Positions 8,441 through 17,343 of a DNA stretch of 60,310 nt are shown piece by piece. How positions within the stretch are numbered: position 1 is the stretch's first letter; every line of letters begins with the position of its first letter. Location: positions 1 to 60,310 of the forward strand of contig JAAZBV010000075.1 in assembly GCA_012513605.1 (NCBI GenBank), read 5' to 3'. The DNA is from Desulfatiglans sp. Its GTDB lineage: Bacteria; Desulfobacterota; DSM-4660; Desulfatiglandales; HGW-15. The position numbers were made by a program, and so were the translations under genes. The notes below the pieces were generated by a model. That model searched no databases. It had not been told where the DNA came from and saw only the letters and a program-made list of their open reading frames with translations.

Positions 8441-10135
8441 ATGGTCGATACAGACCCTGATACCGGTCAGACTGAACTGAAAGGGAGGCTTCAGAAGCTT
8501 ATGCTTCTGAGACTCCTTTTTGTATCTGTTTTGCTTGGTGTATCCATATTTCTGCAGGTAAGGAAGACAGAGACCTATTTCGGTGATATCCAGACATTCC
8601 ATTATCTTCTTATTGCGACAATATATTTCCTGACGTTTGTTTATATAATTTTTTTAAAGGCACTTAAGAATCTTGTCAGGCAGGCATATCTGCAGCTTAT
8701 TTTTGATTCCTTTTTTATTACCGCTATCGTCTATGCAACCGGCGGCATCGGGAGTATCTTTTCATTCCTTTATATACTAAACATAATCAATGCGAGTATT
8801 ATTCTATACCGCAAGGGGGGCATGGTAATCGCAAGCAGTTGCAGTATATTATACGGGCTGCTCCTTGATCTACATTATTATGGTGTTATTGACCCTCCTG
8901 GCCCGGGCTATGATTATCCTTTTGAGTATCAGCCATCAAATATCTTTTTTATTATAGTGGTAAATATTGCCGCCTTTTATATAGTAGCCTTTTTAAGCAG
9001 CTTCCCCTCCGAGCAGGCGAAAAAGAGCAGGGCAGAGCTTAGAGAAAAGGAACAAGACATCTCCAAACTTGAGGCGCTTAATGAATGGATCTTGAGCAGC
9101 ATTGCATCGGGGCTCATAGTAACAGATGAGCAGAAGAGAGTAATACGCCTTAATCCCGCAGCAGAAAAGATATTCAGCCTTGCAGGCAAGGATATCAGGG
9201 GTAAAATGATATCGGATATCCTTAAGTTATCAAATGGATTCCTTGATGCTACTGCTCTTGAAGATAAATCTGCTTCAGACGCTCCTTATAGTTACAGTGA
9301 TTTTAATTATAAGAATAAGTTGGGGGAGACACTTTCACTCAGGCTCTCCAAGTCTCCTTTGATCATACCTGATACAGACCAGAAGGGGAACATCCTCCTT
9401 TTCCAGGATGTAACAGAGATGAAACGGATAGAAAAGGAGATAAAAAGGATCGAAGGGCTGGCCCTTGTTGGTGAGCTTGCAGCAGGGATTGCCCATGAAA
9501 TCCGGAATCCAATGGCCTCCATAAGCGGCTCAATACAGATGCTTAAAGAAGAGATGGATACCAATGCGGTAAATAAAAGGCTTATGGGGATCATTTTAAG
9601 AGAGATAGACAGGCTGAATCACCTTATTAATGATTTTTTAAAATTTGCTAGGCCAAAACCCTTTGAGATGCGGAGATTTCATCTGAATGAATTGATAACC
9701 GAATCCCTTGAGCTTATTAAAAACAGCGGCAGGTGGAAGAAAAATATAATGTTAAAGACTGATTTAAACAGTAATGACCTGATGTTTTCAGATCCTGAAC
9801 AAATAAGACAGGTGATCTGGAATGTCCTTCTTAATGCAGCAGATGCTTTACCTGAAAGGGGTTTTATGCATATAACCACAGGCAGGGTTAAGGGTGAAGG
9901 CCCCGATGGTATTATGCAGGATATGGTAGAGATAGTGTTCAGGGATTCAGGCAAAGGTTTCAGTGAAAAGGCCATGGTACACATGTTCTCTCCATTTTTT
10001 ACTACAAAGGAGGGAGGTTCAGGGCTTGGGCTCGCAATGGTGAAGCAGATAGTAGAGGGGCTTAAAGGTTCAATAAGCGGAAGAAATCATCCTGAAGGAG
10101 GGGCTGAGATAATTGTCCGCCTTAAGGTGCAATAA
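8441..10135 (+). CDS. PilS-like sensor histidine kinase
   Basis: 564 residues. Order: about six transmembrane helices in the first 190 residues, a short coiled coil (EKEQDISKLEAL), a PAS domain (about 210-325), a HisKA domain with phosphoacceptor His near 352 in GIAHEIRNPMAS, and an HATPase domain with N box NVLLNAADALPE, G1 DSGKGFSEK and G2 GGSGLGLAMVKQ. This is the PilS layout (membrane sensor, PAS, NtrB-type kinase core), and it follows pilC directly. PilS normally phosphorylates the sigma-54 activator PilR, but no pilR follows here; the next gene is an unrelated radical SAM protein. The partner regulator is therefore encoded elsewhere or lost. Confidence 0.88.
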   Translation: MVDTDPDTGQTELKGRLQKLMLLRLLFVSVLLGVSIFLQVRKTETYFGDIQTFHYLLIATIYFLTFVYIIFLKALKNLVRQAYLQLIFDSFFITAIVYATGGIGSIFSFLYILNIINASIILYRKGGMVIASSCSILYGLLLDLHYYGVIDPPGPGYDYPFEYQPSNIFFIIVVNIAAFYIVAFLSSFPSEQAKKSRAELREKEQDISKLEALNEWILSSIASGLIVTDEQKRVIRLNPAAEKIFSLAGKDIRGKMISDILKLSNGFLDATALEDKSASDAPYSYSDFNYKNKLGETLSLRLSKSPLIIPDTDQKGNILLFQDVTEMKRIEKEIKRIEGLALVGELAAGIAHEIRNPMASISGSIQMLKEEMDTNAVNKRLMGIILREIDRLNHLINDFLKFARPKPFEMRRFHLNELITESLELIKNSGRWKKNIMLKTDLNSNDLMFSDPEQIRQVIWNVLLNAADALPERGFMHITTGRVKGEGPDGIMQDMVEIVFRDSGKGFSEKAMVHMFSPFFTTKEGGSGLGLAMVKQIVEGLKGSISGRNHPEGGAEIIVRLKVQ

Positions 10136-10162
10136 TTTATAGTTTTACAGGGAATGTTTAAT

Positions 10163-12673
10163 ATGGATTTTTTGAATAAAGATTATTTACTGAAGGTATC
10201 AAAACCCAGCAGGTATATCGGGCATGAGGTAAATGCGGTAATAAAGGATCATAAAGCAGTTGATGTTACTGTTGCGCTCGCCTTTCCTGATGTGTACGAA
10301 GTGGGGATGTCACATCTGGGATTAAAGATTCTGTATGGAATTTTAAACAGCCATGAATGGATTGCTGCTGAAAGGGTATTCTCACCATGGCCTGATATGG
10401 AAGATGAATTGAGGAAAAAGAGTATCCCCCTCTCCACACTGGAGTCTGACACACCTCTAAATTCATTTGATGTTGTCGGGATAAGCCTGCAGCATGAGCT
10501 TTGCTACACCAATATCCTTACAATGTTGAATCTTGCGGGCATACCATTTTTATCGTCTGAAAGGGATGACTCTTATCCATTGATTGTAGGAGGCGGGCCA
10601 GCCTGTTTTAATCCTGAGCCTGTGGCGGATATCTTTGATGCAATATTGATAGGAGACGGCGAGGAGGCTGTTATAGAGCTGTGCAGGGTTATCAGGGATG
10701 CAAAAAAGAGGAAAAAGGGAAAACGATATATCCTTGATGAAATGAGCAGGATAAAGGGCTTTTATATCCCCTCTTTCTTTAAACCCCATTATGACACAGA
10801 TAACAGGTTCGCCAGCATGGAACCCCTTGTTAAGGGCTATGAGAGGGTTGAAAAGGTAATAATAGCGGACATGAACAGGGCATTTTTTCCTGTGGATCAG
10901 GTTGTGCCATGCGCCCAGCTTATACATGACCGGCTGGCTATTGAGATATCAAGGGGGTGCACAAGGGGATGCCGTTTCTGCCAGGCAGGCATTATTTACA
11001 GGCCTGTAAGGGAGCGGACCCCGGGTGATATCATTGACCTGGCTGACAGGGCCCTTAACTCCACAGGTTTTAGTGAGATATCCTTACTCTCATTGAGTGC
11101 CGGGGATTACAGCTTTATTGCCTCCCTGTTAAAGGAGCTTATGGACCGACAGGCAGAAAAAAAGGTGGCTGTAAGCCTACCCTCACTCAGGATAGACAGT
11201 ATTGACCCTGCCTGGTTTGATGAGATAAAAAGGGTGAGAAAAACAGGTTTTACCCTGGCGCCTGAGGCAGGCACTGACAGGCTGAGGCGTATAATAAACA
11301 AGACGCTTACTAATGATGAGATAATAAAGACGGCCAGAGATGTGTACAGTGCAGGCTGGAAGCTGATAAAGTTATACTTCATGATCGGGCTCCCTGGTGA
11401 AACAGAGGATGATCTGTATGGTATTATTGATCTTGCCAGAAAGGTTGCCGCCTGTGCCAGGAGCAAGGGAAAGAAAGAGGTCTTGAATATCAGCGTTGCA
11501 GCATTTGTCCCGAAATCACATACCCCTTTTATGTGGGAGCCGCAGATAGGGTCTGAAGAGAGCATGAGGCGGATTAATGTGATACGTGATGCGTTTCAGG
11601 GACCTTTTATAAGGGTCAAGTGGAATCAGCCTGAGATAAGCTGGCTTGAAGGGATGTTTTCAAGGGGTGACCGCAGGCTTTTATATCCCCTGATCAGGGC
11701 ATGGGAAAGGGGGGCAAGATTTGATGCATGGAGCGAATATTTAAATTTGGGCCTCTGGAAGGAGTGCTTCATGGAATCACAGATTGACCCGGCATATTAT
11801 CTGCATCGCAGACGCGGTATGGATGAGAAGCTCCCCTGGGGACACATCTCGTCAGGTGTTTCATTAGAGTACCTTAAAGAGGAATATGAGAATTGCTTAA
11901 AGGAGATCACCACACCTGACTGCAGAAAGGGGTGCCTTGAATGTGGTGTATGTGATTTTAATGAGATCAGGCCGCGTATAAATTCTGAGTGGTCACTCAC
12001 TGAAAAGAGGGGCGGTGGATCAATATCACCTGATGCTGCAAGGCAAAAATCAAGGCTCAGGGTAACCTTTACCAAGAGAGGCCCGGCAGGGTTTGCAAGC
12101 CATCTTGAACTGATCAAGCTTCTTACAAGGTCATTTAAAAGAACCGGGCTTGATATTGTGTTTTCAGAGGGGTTTCATCCCATGCCTAAACTTTCATTTG
12201 CCTGTGCATTACCGGTAGGGACCGAGAGCCTCTGTGAGACTTTAGATATGGAATTATATGGTCCTGTTAATCCTGAGCAGGTAAAAGAAGATCTGAACCA
12301 CAACCTGCCCGAAGGAGTAAGGATATTGGATGTACGCGACATAACAGGCATATCAAAAGGCATGGCTATCAAGGAAAGTCATTATCACATGGGTGTTTCC
12401 GGTATTAAAATCGACCGGGAGTTACTTGAAGACTTCATAAACTCTGATAGTTTTGAGATCATCAAAAGGTCAGATAAGGGTGTTAAAAAGATAGATGCGA
12501 GAAAGATGGTTAAAAGTATCGGGTTTATTTCTGACAGTATGTTAGAGCTTATCGTTACACATACAGATGGACCGGAGCTTAAACCTTCCGGTATAATAGC
12601 AGAGATATTCAGGATAAACCCTGAAGAGATTTACAGGATAAAGGTCTTAAAGGTAAAACAGATAACAGGGTAA
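10163..12673 (+). CDS. TIGR03960-type radical SAM protein fused to a DUF2344 domain
   Basis: About 836 residues. The N-terminal 230 residues resemble a B12-binding-like Rossmann domain (VGGGPACFNPEP, IGDGEEAV). The radical SAM core has its three cluster Cys in SRGCTRGCRFCQAG, followed by SLPSLRID and GFTLAPEAGTDRLR. Near residue 590 is a further Cys group (CRKGCLECGVCDF). The final about 200 residues form the radical-SAM-linked DUF2344 module (RVTFTKRGPAGFASHLEL, FSEGFHPMPKLSFACALPVG). I chose ATG 10163 because AGGGA lies 9 nt upstream; the ATG at 10154 abuts it. The pairing with ribonuclease G downstream is, as I recall, conserved in many bacteria, which suggests an RNA- or translation-linked task. 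The reaction is unknown. Confidence 0.9.
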   Translation: MDFLNKDYLLKVSKPSRYIGHEVNAVIKDHKAVDVTVALAFPDVYEVGMSHLGLKILYGILNSHEWIAAERVFSPWPDMEDELRKKSIPLSTLESDTPLNSFDVVGISLQHELCYTNILTMLNLAGIPFLSSERDDSYPLIVGGGPACFNPEPVADIFDAILIGDGEEAVIELCRVIRDAKKRKKGKRYILDEMSRIKGFYIPSFFKPHYDTDNRFASMEPLVKGYERVEKVIIADMNRAFFPVDQVVPCAQLIHDRLAIEISRGCTRGCRFCQAGIIYRPVRERTPGDIIDLADRALNSTGFSEISLLSLSAGDYSFIASLLKELMDRQAEKKVAVSLPSLRIDSIDPAWFDEIKRVRKTGFTLAPEAGTDRLRRIINKTLTNDEIIKTARDVYSAGWKLIKLYFMIGLPGETEDDLYGIIDLARKVAACARSKGKKEVLNISVAAFVPKSHTPFMWEPQIGSEESMRRINVIRDAFQGPFIRVKWNQPEISWLEGMFSRGDRRLLYPLIRAWERGARFDAWSEYLNLGLWKECFMESQIDPAYYLHRRRGMDEKLPWGHISSGVSLEYLKEEYENCLKEITTPDCRKGCLECGVCDFNEIRPRINSEWSLTEKRGGGSISPDAARQKSRLRVTFTKRGPAGFASHLELIKLLTRSFKRTGLDIVFSEGFHPMPKLSFACALPVGTESLCETLDMELYGPVNPEQVKEDLNHNLPEGVRILDVRDITGISKGMAIKESHYHMGVSGIKIDRELLEDFINSDSFEIIKRSDKGVKKIDARKMVKSIGFISDSMLELIVTHTDGPELKPSGIIAEIFRINPEEIYRIKVLKVKQITG

Positions 12674-12739
12674 AGAGGCATGTCTGATATACCCTGTGCT
12701 CAATAAGACAAAGCAAATTAAAAGAAGGCGGGAAGGCAT

Positions 12740-14275
12740 ATGGCTAGTGAACTTATAATCAATTCCAGGCTTCATGAGACCAGGGTCGCCCTGGTAGAAA
12801 ACAGTGATGTGGCCGAGCTTTACATAGAGAGAAAGACCGGTCAGGAACTCATAGGCAACATATACCGCGGCAGGGTGGTAAGGGTGCTGCCAGGCATGCA
12901 GGCCGCCTTTGTTGATATCGGCCAGGAGAGGACCGCATTTTTATATGTAACGGATGTGCACAGGGATATGCCTGATATTGACAATATCATGCTCAGCAGG
13001 TACCAGAACGGCTCTGATCCGGGAAAAGGTGAAGGCTTTGATGCGGAATATAAAAAGGAGCAGGAGAGACAGGTAAATATAGAGGATCTGCTTCGTGAGG
13101 GTCAGGATATTATGGTGCAGATCGCCAAAGAACCCCTTGGCACAAAGGGGGCAAGGCTTACATCATACATTTCACTTCCCGGAAGACACCTTGTCCTGCT
13201 GCCAACAGTAAACCATATCGGCATATCAAGGCGCATAGAAGACCAGGAAGAGAGGGAGAGGCTTAAAAATCTGGTGAGGGATATCAGGACTGATGAATCA
13301 GGTTTTATTGTGCGTACTGTAAGTGAAGGCACTGATGCAGGCAAACTGAAGTCAGAAATGGATTTTATGCTGAAGCTGTGGAAGGATATCAAAAACCGCA
13401 TGGTAAATTCCACTACACCAGGTCTTTTATACATGGATCTCTCAGTCACGCTCAGGGCTGTCAGGGATCTTTTTACCAGAGAGGTGGATAGATTAATAAT
13501 TGATGACAGTAATGAGTACGAAAAGATAATGGAGTTTATTGATAAATTTGCACCTGCATTAAAAAACTCCATAGAATTCTACAGCGGTGATGATCCTATC
13601 TTTGATGTCTACGGCATAGAAATGGAGATATCAAGGGCCCTGGATAATGTAATATGGCTCAAATCCGGAGGCTATATAATAATAGAGATGACAGAGGCGC
13701 TCACATCCATTGATGTGAATACCGGGAGTTATGTGGGGAAGCGAAACCTTGAGGAGACCATACTCAAGACAAATCTTGAGGCGGTTAAGGAGCTTGCATA
13801 CCAGCTGAGGCTGCGCAATATTGGCGGCCTCATAGTTATCGATTTTATAGATATGGAAAAGATTGAAAACCGGCAGAGGGTATTCACCGCCCTTACAGAG
13901 GCATTAAGTAAAGACAAGGCAAAGACCAATGTTTTACCCATGAGTGAACTTGGCCTTATAGAGATGACAAGAAAAAGGACAAGGGAAAACCTGGGGCGCT
14001 TTCTGACTGAGCGTTGTCAATATTGTGAGGGGAGGGGAGTAATAAAATCTAAAAAGACCATCTCATATGAGATATTCAGGGACCTTGAGAGAGAGCCCCC
14101 GCCTGTATCGGAGACTGATGATAAGGTCTATGTGGAGGTCAATCCTGAAATAGAGAACGTGATCAAGGAAGATGAACAGCAGTCCATAATGCTTCTTGAG
14201 AAAAAGATAAAGAGAAGGATAATCATTTTATCCCGGAATGATTTTCATATGGAGCAATATACTATCAGCACTTAA
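12740..14275 (+). CDS. rng: Ribonuclease E/G family protein
   Basis: 511 residues, typical of the short RNase G form without the RNase E scaffold. RNase E/G cleaves single-stranded RNA near 5' monophosphate ends in rRNA maturation and mRNA decay. An S1 RNA-binding domain lies at about 38-125 (GNIYRGRVVRVLPGMQAAFV), interrupted by an Asp/Lys-rich insert. The catalytic metal-binding Asp residues are in SIDVNTGSYVG and VIDFIDM, and the zinc-link Cys pair is in ERCQYCEGRG. It lies 66 nt downstream of the TIGR03960-type gene on the same strand and is probably cotranscribed with it. Confidence 0.95.
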   Translation: MASELIINSRLHETRVALVENSDVAELYIERKTGQELIGNIYRGRVVRVLPGMQAAFVDIGQERTAFLYVTDVHRDMPDIDNIMLSRYQNGSDPGKGEGFDAEYKKEQERQVNIEDLLREGQDIMVQIAKEPLGTKGARLTSYISLPGRHLVLLPTVNHIGISRRIEDQEERERLKNLVRDIRTDESGFIVRTVSEGTDAGKLKSEMDFMLKLWKDIKNRMVNSTTPGLLYMDLSVTLRAVRDLFTREVDRLIIDDSNEYEKIMEFIDKFAPALKNSIEFYSGDDPIFDVYGIEMEISRALDNVIWLKSGGYIIIEMTEALTSIDVNTGSYVGKRNLEETILKTNLEAVKELAYQLRLRNIGGLIVIDFIDMEKIENRQRVFTALTEALSKDKAKTNVLPMSELGLIEMTRKRTRENLGRFLTERCQYCEGRGVIKSKKTISYEIFRDLEREPPPVSETDDKVYVEVNPEIENVIKEDEQQSIMLLEKKIKRRIIILSRNDFHMEQYTIST

Positions 14276-14310
14276 AAAAATTGATTTAAGCTGTCAGCTA
14301 TATTTTTATT

Positions 14311-14395
14311 AAACCACTAAACACACTAAAAACACGAAAGTAATAAAATCTTTTTTATTTTTGTGTATTTCGCCTATTTCGTGGTTACTGAAATT
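14311..14395. repeat. Degenerate dispersed 'CACxxAxACACxAA...TTCGTGG' repeat
   Basis: An A-rich left part (ACCACTAAACACACTAAAAA) and a right part (TTTCGCCTATTTCGTGGTTA) form an imperfect inverted pair around a T-rich centre. Related degenerate phrases occur at 46987-47005, 50156-50190 and 59207-59340. It is intergenic and non-coding. With the antitoxin remnant, it fills the gap between rng and the biosynthetic operon. Confidence 0.45.
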
Positions 14396-14432
14396 TTTCT
14401 CCTTTGATCTTTCCCTGTCCGGGCGTAGCTAG

Positions 14433-14564
14433 TCCCCACTAGATAAAAAATCACGAAATTCATATGCCCGGTATGAACAAGGCAGACCAGTTCGGAGTGT
14501 TGAAAAACTCAATGAATTACTGCATGATGTTTGTCTTGAAACTGATATAGTAGAATCAAGATAA
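14433..14564 (+). pseudogene. Remnant of a HicB/XRE-like antitoxin C-terminus
   Basis: A stop-bounded frame of 43 codons reads like the DNA-binding tail of an antitoxin: SPLDKKSRNSYARYEQGRP, then a segment containing SVEKLNELLHD and a short acidic end. The KSRNAYARYE...PSxEKLxELL pattern is typical of HTH segments at the end of HicB-type and related proteins. No start codon or N-terminal half is present, since TAG lies directly upstream, so this is a fragment. It lies tail-to-tail with the KAS III-like gene. The preceding 150 bases hold an A/T-rich dispersed repeat. Assignment is from motif memory only. Confidence 0.4.
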
Positions 14565-14569
14565 AAGAA

Positions 14570-15718
14570 TCAGCAGGCAGTCAGCAGCATATAGCCGATA
14601 GAAAACCTTCCACTTTCCGGTATAAAGCAGAGAAGAGTATCACCTTTCCGTATTTTATCTGAATGGAATAATTCTTCCAGAATGATATAGATTGATGCTG
14701 CGCCTGTGTTACCCTTGTATTCCAGATTCGTAAACCATCGTGATTCAGATATGCCAAAACCTATTTCATTCATCCGGTCAAAAAGAGGCTTGCGGAAATA
14801 ATTGGATGAGTAGTGGGGCAGGAACCATGAAATTTTATCGGGGTCCAGGGAATATTTATTTACAACATGTTTCATGGCCCGGTTTACTGAAACAGTTACT
14901 ATGTTCTCATTTAACAGCTTCACATCCTGCTTTATATTGAAGACGCCCATATTAACGGCTTCATGGAGTGATGAAAATTCCCGCCACCCTTTTGTGCTAT
15001 TATCATTAGAGGAGCAGGCCCCTGCATACATGCATGTATTGAATTCATTGGCATAGGAAAGTATTTCTATCCATTCTATTTTCAGTGACAGGCCTTCTTT
15101 ACGAGGACTGCCAGATAAAAATACCGCACCGGCACCATCTGATAACATCCACCTTAAAAAATCCTCTTCAAAGGACAGTACAGGCCTCCTGTTAATTTCA
15201 TCTATTTTTTGAGGATCTATGGATTGCCCCATTTGTGATTTAATATAGGATGAGGCTGTTTCTGAACCTGTAGCAACTGCATTCTTGGAAAATCCCATGG
15301 CAACATTCATGCAGGCAATTTTAAATGCGGTTACTCCCGATAGACATATGCCCGAGGTGGTAACCACCTCACAGGGACCAATACCGAGCTCACCCTGTAC
15401 CATTAAACCGTGTCCTGGCATTATCTGATCAGGGGTAGAGGTACCGCAGCATAAATGCTGGATTTCATTAAGTGAGAAACCGCTGTAAGGATTCAAACGG
15501 CGTACCGCCTCTGCGGTGAGTTGGGCATTTGTATGGCTTTGTTTTCCTGAATCAAGATTGATAGCATAGTATCGGGTTTTTATATTATTATTCCTTAATA
15601 CAAGTTTTCGTGTCCTTGAGGGGATATTGTTTATCATTCCCAGAACAGCCTCCATTTCATTATTGGAAACCGGATTGTTCGGAAGGAATGCTGAGATATC
15701 GTTTATATATACATCCAT
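14570..15718 (-). CDS. KAS III-like beta-ketoacyl-ACP synthase / acyltransferase
   Basis: 382 residues of the thiolase fold, FabH/KAS III type. The likely nucleophile is Cys125 in TTSGICLSGVTAFK. The catalytic His is in WFLPHYSSNYF and the Asn in EYKGNTGAAS, so the Cys-His-Asn triad is complete. The C-terminus ends with a GDTLLCFIPESGRFSIGYMLL strand pattern. Such enzymes condense an acyl-CoA starter with malonyl-ACP, or in specialised pathways transfer an acyl group onto a hydroxyl or another carrier. Last gene of the seven-gene minus-strand operon that also encodes an acyl carrier protein, so I infer specialised metabolism rather than housekeeping fatty acid synthesis. It lies 11 nt after the radical SAM stop. 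Confidence 0.85.
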   Translation of the reverse strand: MDVYINDISAFLPNNPVSNNEMEAVLGMINNIPSRTRKLVLRNNNIKTRYYAINLDSGKQSHTNAQLTAEAVRRLNPYSGFSLNEIQHLCCGTSTPDQIMPGHGLMVQGELGIGPCEVVTTSGICLSGVTAFKIACMNVAMGFSKNAVATGSETASSYIKSQMGQSIDPQKIDEINRRPVLSFEEDFLRWMLSDGAGAVFLSGSPRKEGLSLKIEWIEILSYANEFNTCMYAGACSSNDNSTKGWREFSSLHEAVNMGVFNIKQDVKLLNENIVTVSVNRAMKHVVNKYSLDPDKISWFLPHYSSNYFRKPLFDRMNEIGFGISESRWFTNLEYKGNTGAASIYIILEELFHSDKIRKGDTLLCFIPESGRFSIGYMLLTAC

Positions 15719-15729
15719 ATTCTGTTTCC

Positions 15730-17025
15730 CTATATTACTGGCGCCTTATGACCGGTTGAAATAAGTTCTGAAAACTTTTCGTAAAAGATATGCTCCTCGA
15801 GCCTTGTTGGAATTACCGCATTTGTCAATGTATAATAGTCAAGATCATCATTAACTATTTTACCTTTAAGCTTATTGTATAGAGGGGTTCCGGGGATCGG
15901 TGTAAGTATTGTAAACATGGGCAGATCAATTTGATTATCATTCACGAAACGGCTGAGCATATCAAATTCGCCTTCATTATAATCAGGGTCAACAATGAAA
16001 TCACCAATTATTGATATCCCCAACCCCTTTAATATACTGATAGCCTCTATATTTTTTGATAAGTCGCTTTTTTTACCCATTGCTGAAAGGCGTGAGTCAT
16101 TGATCTCTTCAAAGCCGACAATCACCGCCCGTAACCCTGCTTTTTCCCAGGCTTGAATCATCTCAGGATCCCTGACAATTGTATCAGCCCTTACATCTGC
16201 AAGGAACTTTTTTCTGATACCCTGTTCAATTAATTTTTGGCAAATAAGTTTTGAATGTTCCGGGTTGCCGAAGGTGTTGGCATCCACAAGCCTTATAAAG
16301 GGGATATCGCCCATTAATCCAATATCTCTCATTACACTGTCTACTGTATGGGTAATATATTTTCCACCGGTCTGGCCTTTTATGGAGCAAAAGGAGCATC
16401 CATGGGGACAGCCATAGGCAGTGACTACAAAACCCATCTGAATCCCAAGCTTGGGTAGATAGTAGCTATTACGGTAGTCCTTTACCAAATCATATCGGGG
16501 AGGCATCTCTTCCAGAAGATCGGCTTTACTATATTTGCGGAAGATATATTCCATGGGCCTGCCCGGTCGTGTTTTAATAACCCCGGGAATTTGTGTAGTG
16601 TCTCTCCTCATTTCAACATTTGATACGAGTTCGAGCAGACTGCCTTTTCCAAGGCCTAAGACTATATAATCAATATCAGGCAGGTTAAAAAATTCAGGGC
16701 AATTGCTGGCATGGATACCGCCTACAACGACCAGTGCGTTAACACTCCTCTTAATGGTCGTGGCAATACTTACCATTGTATTGGCCTCACATGTCATACC
16801 TGTTATACATAGTATATCAGGAGAGAAATCCTGGGCGATCTCTGCTAGATCATTTTTTTCGGTTTTAAGATCGACAATTTTTACATCATGATCGACCAGC
16901 GCTCCTGCAAGCACCTCAAGAGACAGCGGCTCTCCTCGGAGTATCTGCTTCAGTGAGTCGATGCCATATCTTTCTTCTGGAATACTCTTGCCGCAGTTTG
17001 GTGGATTTACAAGAAGTACTTTCAT
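15730..17025 (-). CDS. B12-binding-domain radical SAM protein
   Basis: About 431 residues. The N-terminal 135 residues form a cobalamin-binding-type Rossmann domain (VLLVNPPNCGKSIPEER, then LVVVGGIHASNCPEF) without an obvious DxHxxG. The radical SAM core starts near 190 with the cluster motif YGCPHGCSFCS. Downstream segments (FIRLVDANTFGN, AGLRAVIVGFEEIND) follow the BchE/HpnP-like family pattern. I use ATG 17025, 7 nt after the acyl carrier protein stop; the alternative TTG at 17061 would overlap that gene. Within the operon it is the likely source of a methylation, cyclisation or other radical step on a carrier-bound substrate. The actual reaction cannot be read from sequence. Confidence 0.88.
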   Translation of the reverse strand: MKVLLVNPPNCGKSIPEERYGIDSLKQILRGEPLSLEVLAGALVDHDVKIVDLKTEKNDLAEIAQDFSPDILCITGMTCEANTMVSIATTIKRSVNALVVVGGIHASNCPEFFNLPDIDYIVLGLGKGSLLELVSNVEMRRDTTQIPGVIKTRPGRPMEYIFRKYSKADLLEEMPPRYDLVKDYRNSYYLPKLGIQMGFVVTAYGCPHGCSFCSIKGQTGGKYITHTVDSVMRDIGLMGDIPFIRLVDANTFGNPEHSKLICQKLIEQGIRKKFLADVRADTIVRDPEMIQAWEKAGLRAVIVGFEEINDSRLSAMGKKSDLSKNIEAISILKGLGISIIGDFIVDPDYNEGEFDMLSRFVNDNQIDLPMFTILTPIPGTPLYNKLKGKIVNDDLDYYTLTNAVIPTRLEEHIFYEKFSELISTGHKAPVI

Positions 17026-17032
17026 GTCAGAA

Positions 17033-17305
17033 CTATCTATCCTGAGTTTCACTTCTGACAAAGTCAGCCAGGGTTTTTAATGATTTCAGTATGCGCCTGG
17101 CCAGCCTTTGATTATCAATCCGGACAGTATACTGAGACTGGATAGCAACAACAATTTCTACAGAATCAAGTGAATCCAGCATTAAAGGAGAATCTGGTCC
17201 AATCAAGGGATCATCAGGCTTTATCTCTTTTTCTGGAATGTCTTCTACATTACAAACCTCTATGATTAAATCCAGTATTTCCTTCTCTAAAGAACCTGCT
17301 TCCAT
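17033..17305 (-). CDS. Acyl carrier protein
   Basis: 90 residues with the four-helix carrier pattern. The phosphopantetheine attachment Ser45 is in LMLDSLDSVEIV, matching the DSL signature. The loop before it (PDDPLIGPDSP) is longer than in housekeeping AcpP, which together with the operon context suggests a pathway-specific carrier. Neighbours are an ABC permease upstream and a radical SAM enzyme downstream. In butirosin biosynthesis a comparable stand-alone carrier (BtrI) hands its acyl group to BtrH, and a BtrH-like gene is three genes upstream here. Confidence 0.88.
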   Translation of the reverse strand: MEAGSLEKEILDLIIEVCNVEDIPEKEIKPDDPLIGPDSPLMLDSLDSVEIVVAIQSQYTVRIDNQRLARRILKSLKTLADFVRSETQDR

Positions 17306-17343
17306 ATTTTTTGCCGGACAATCCTGATCTCAGATTAAAAACA

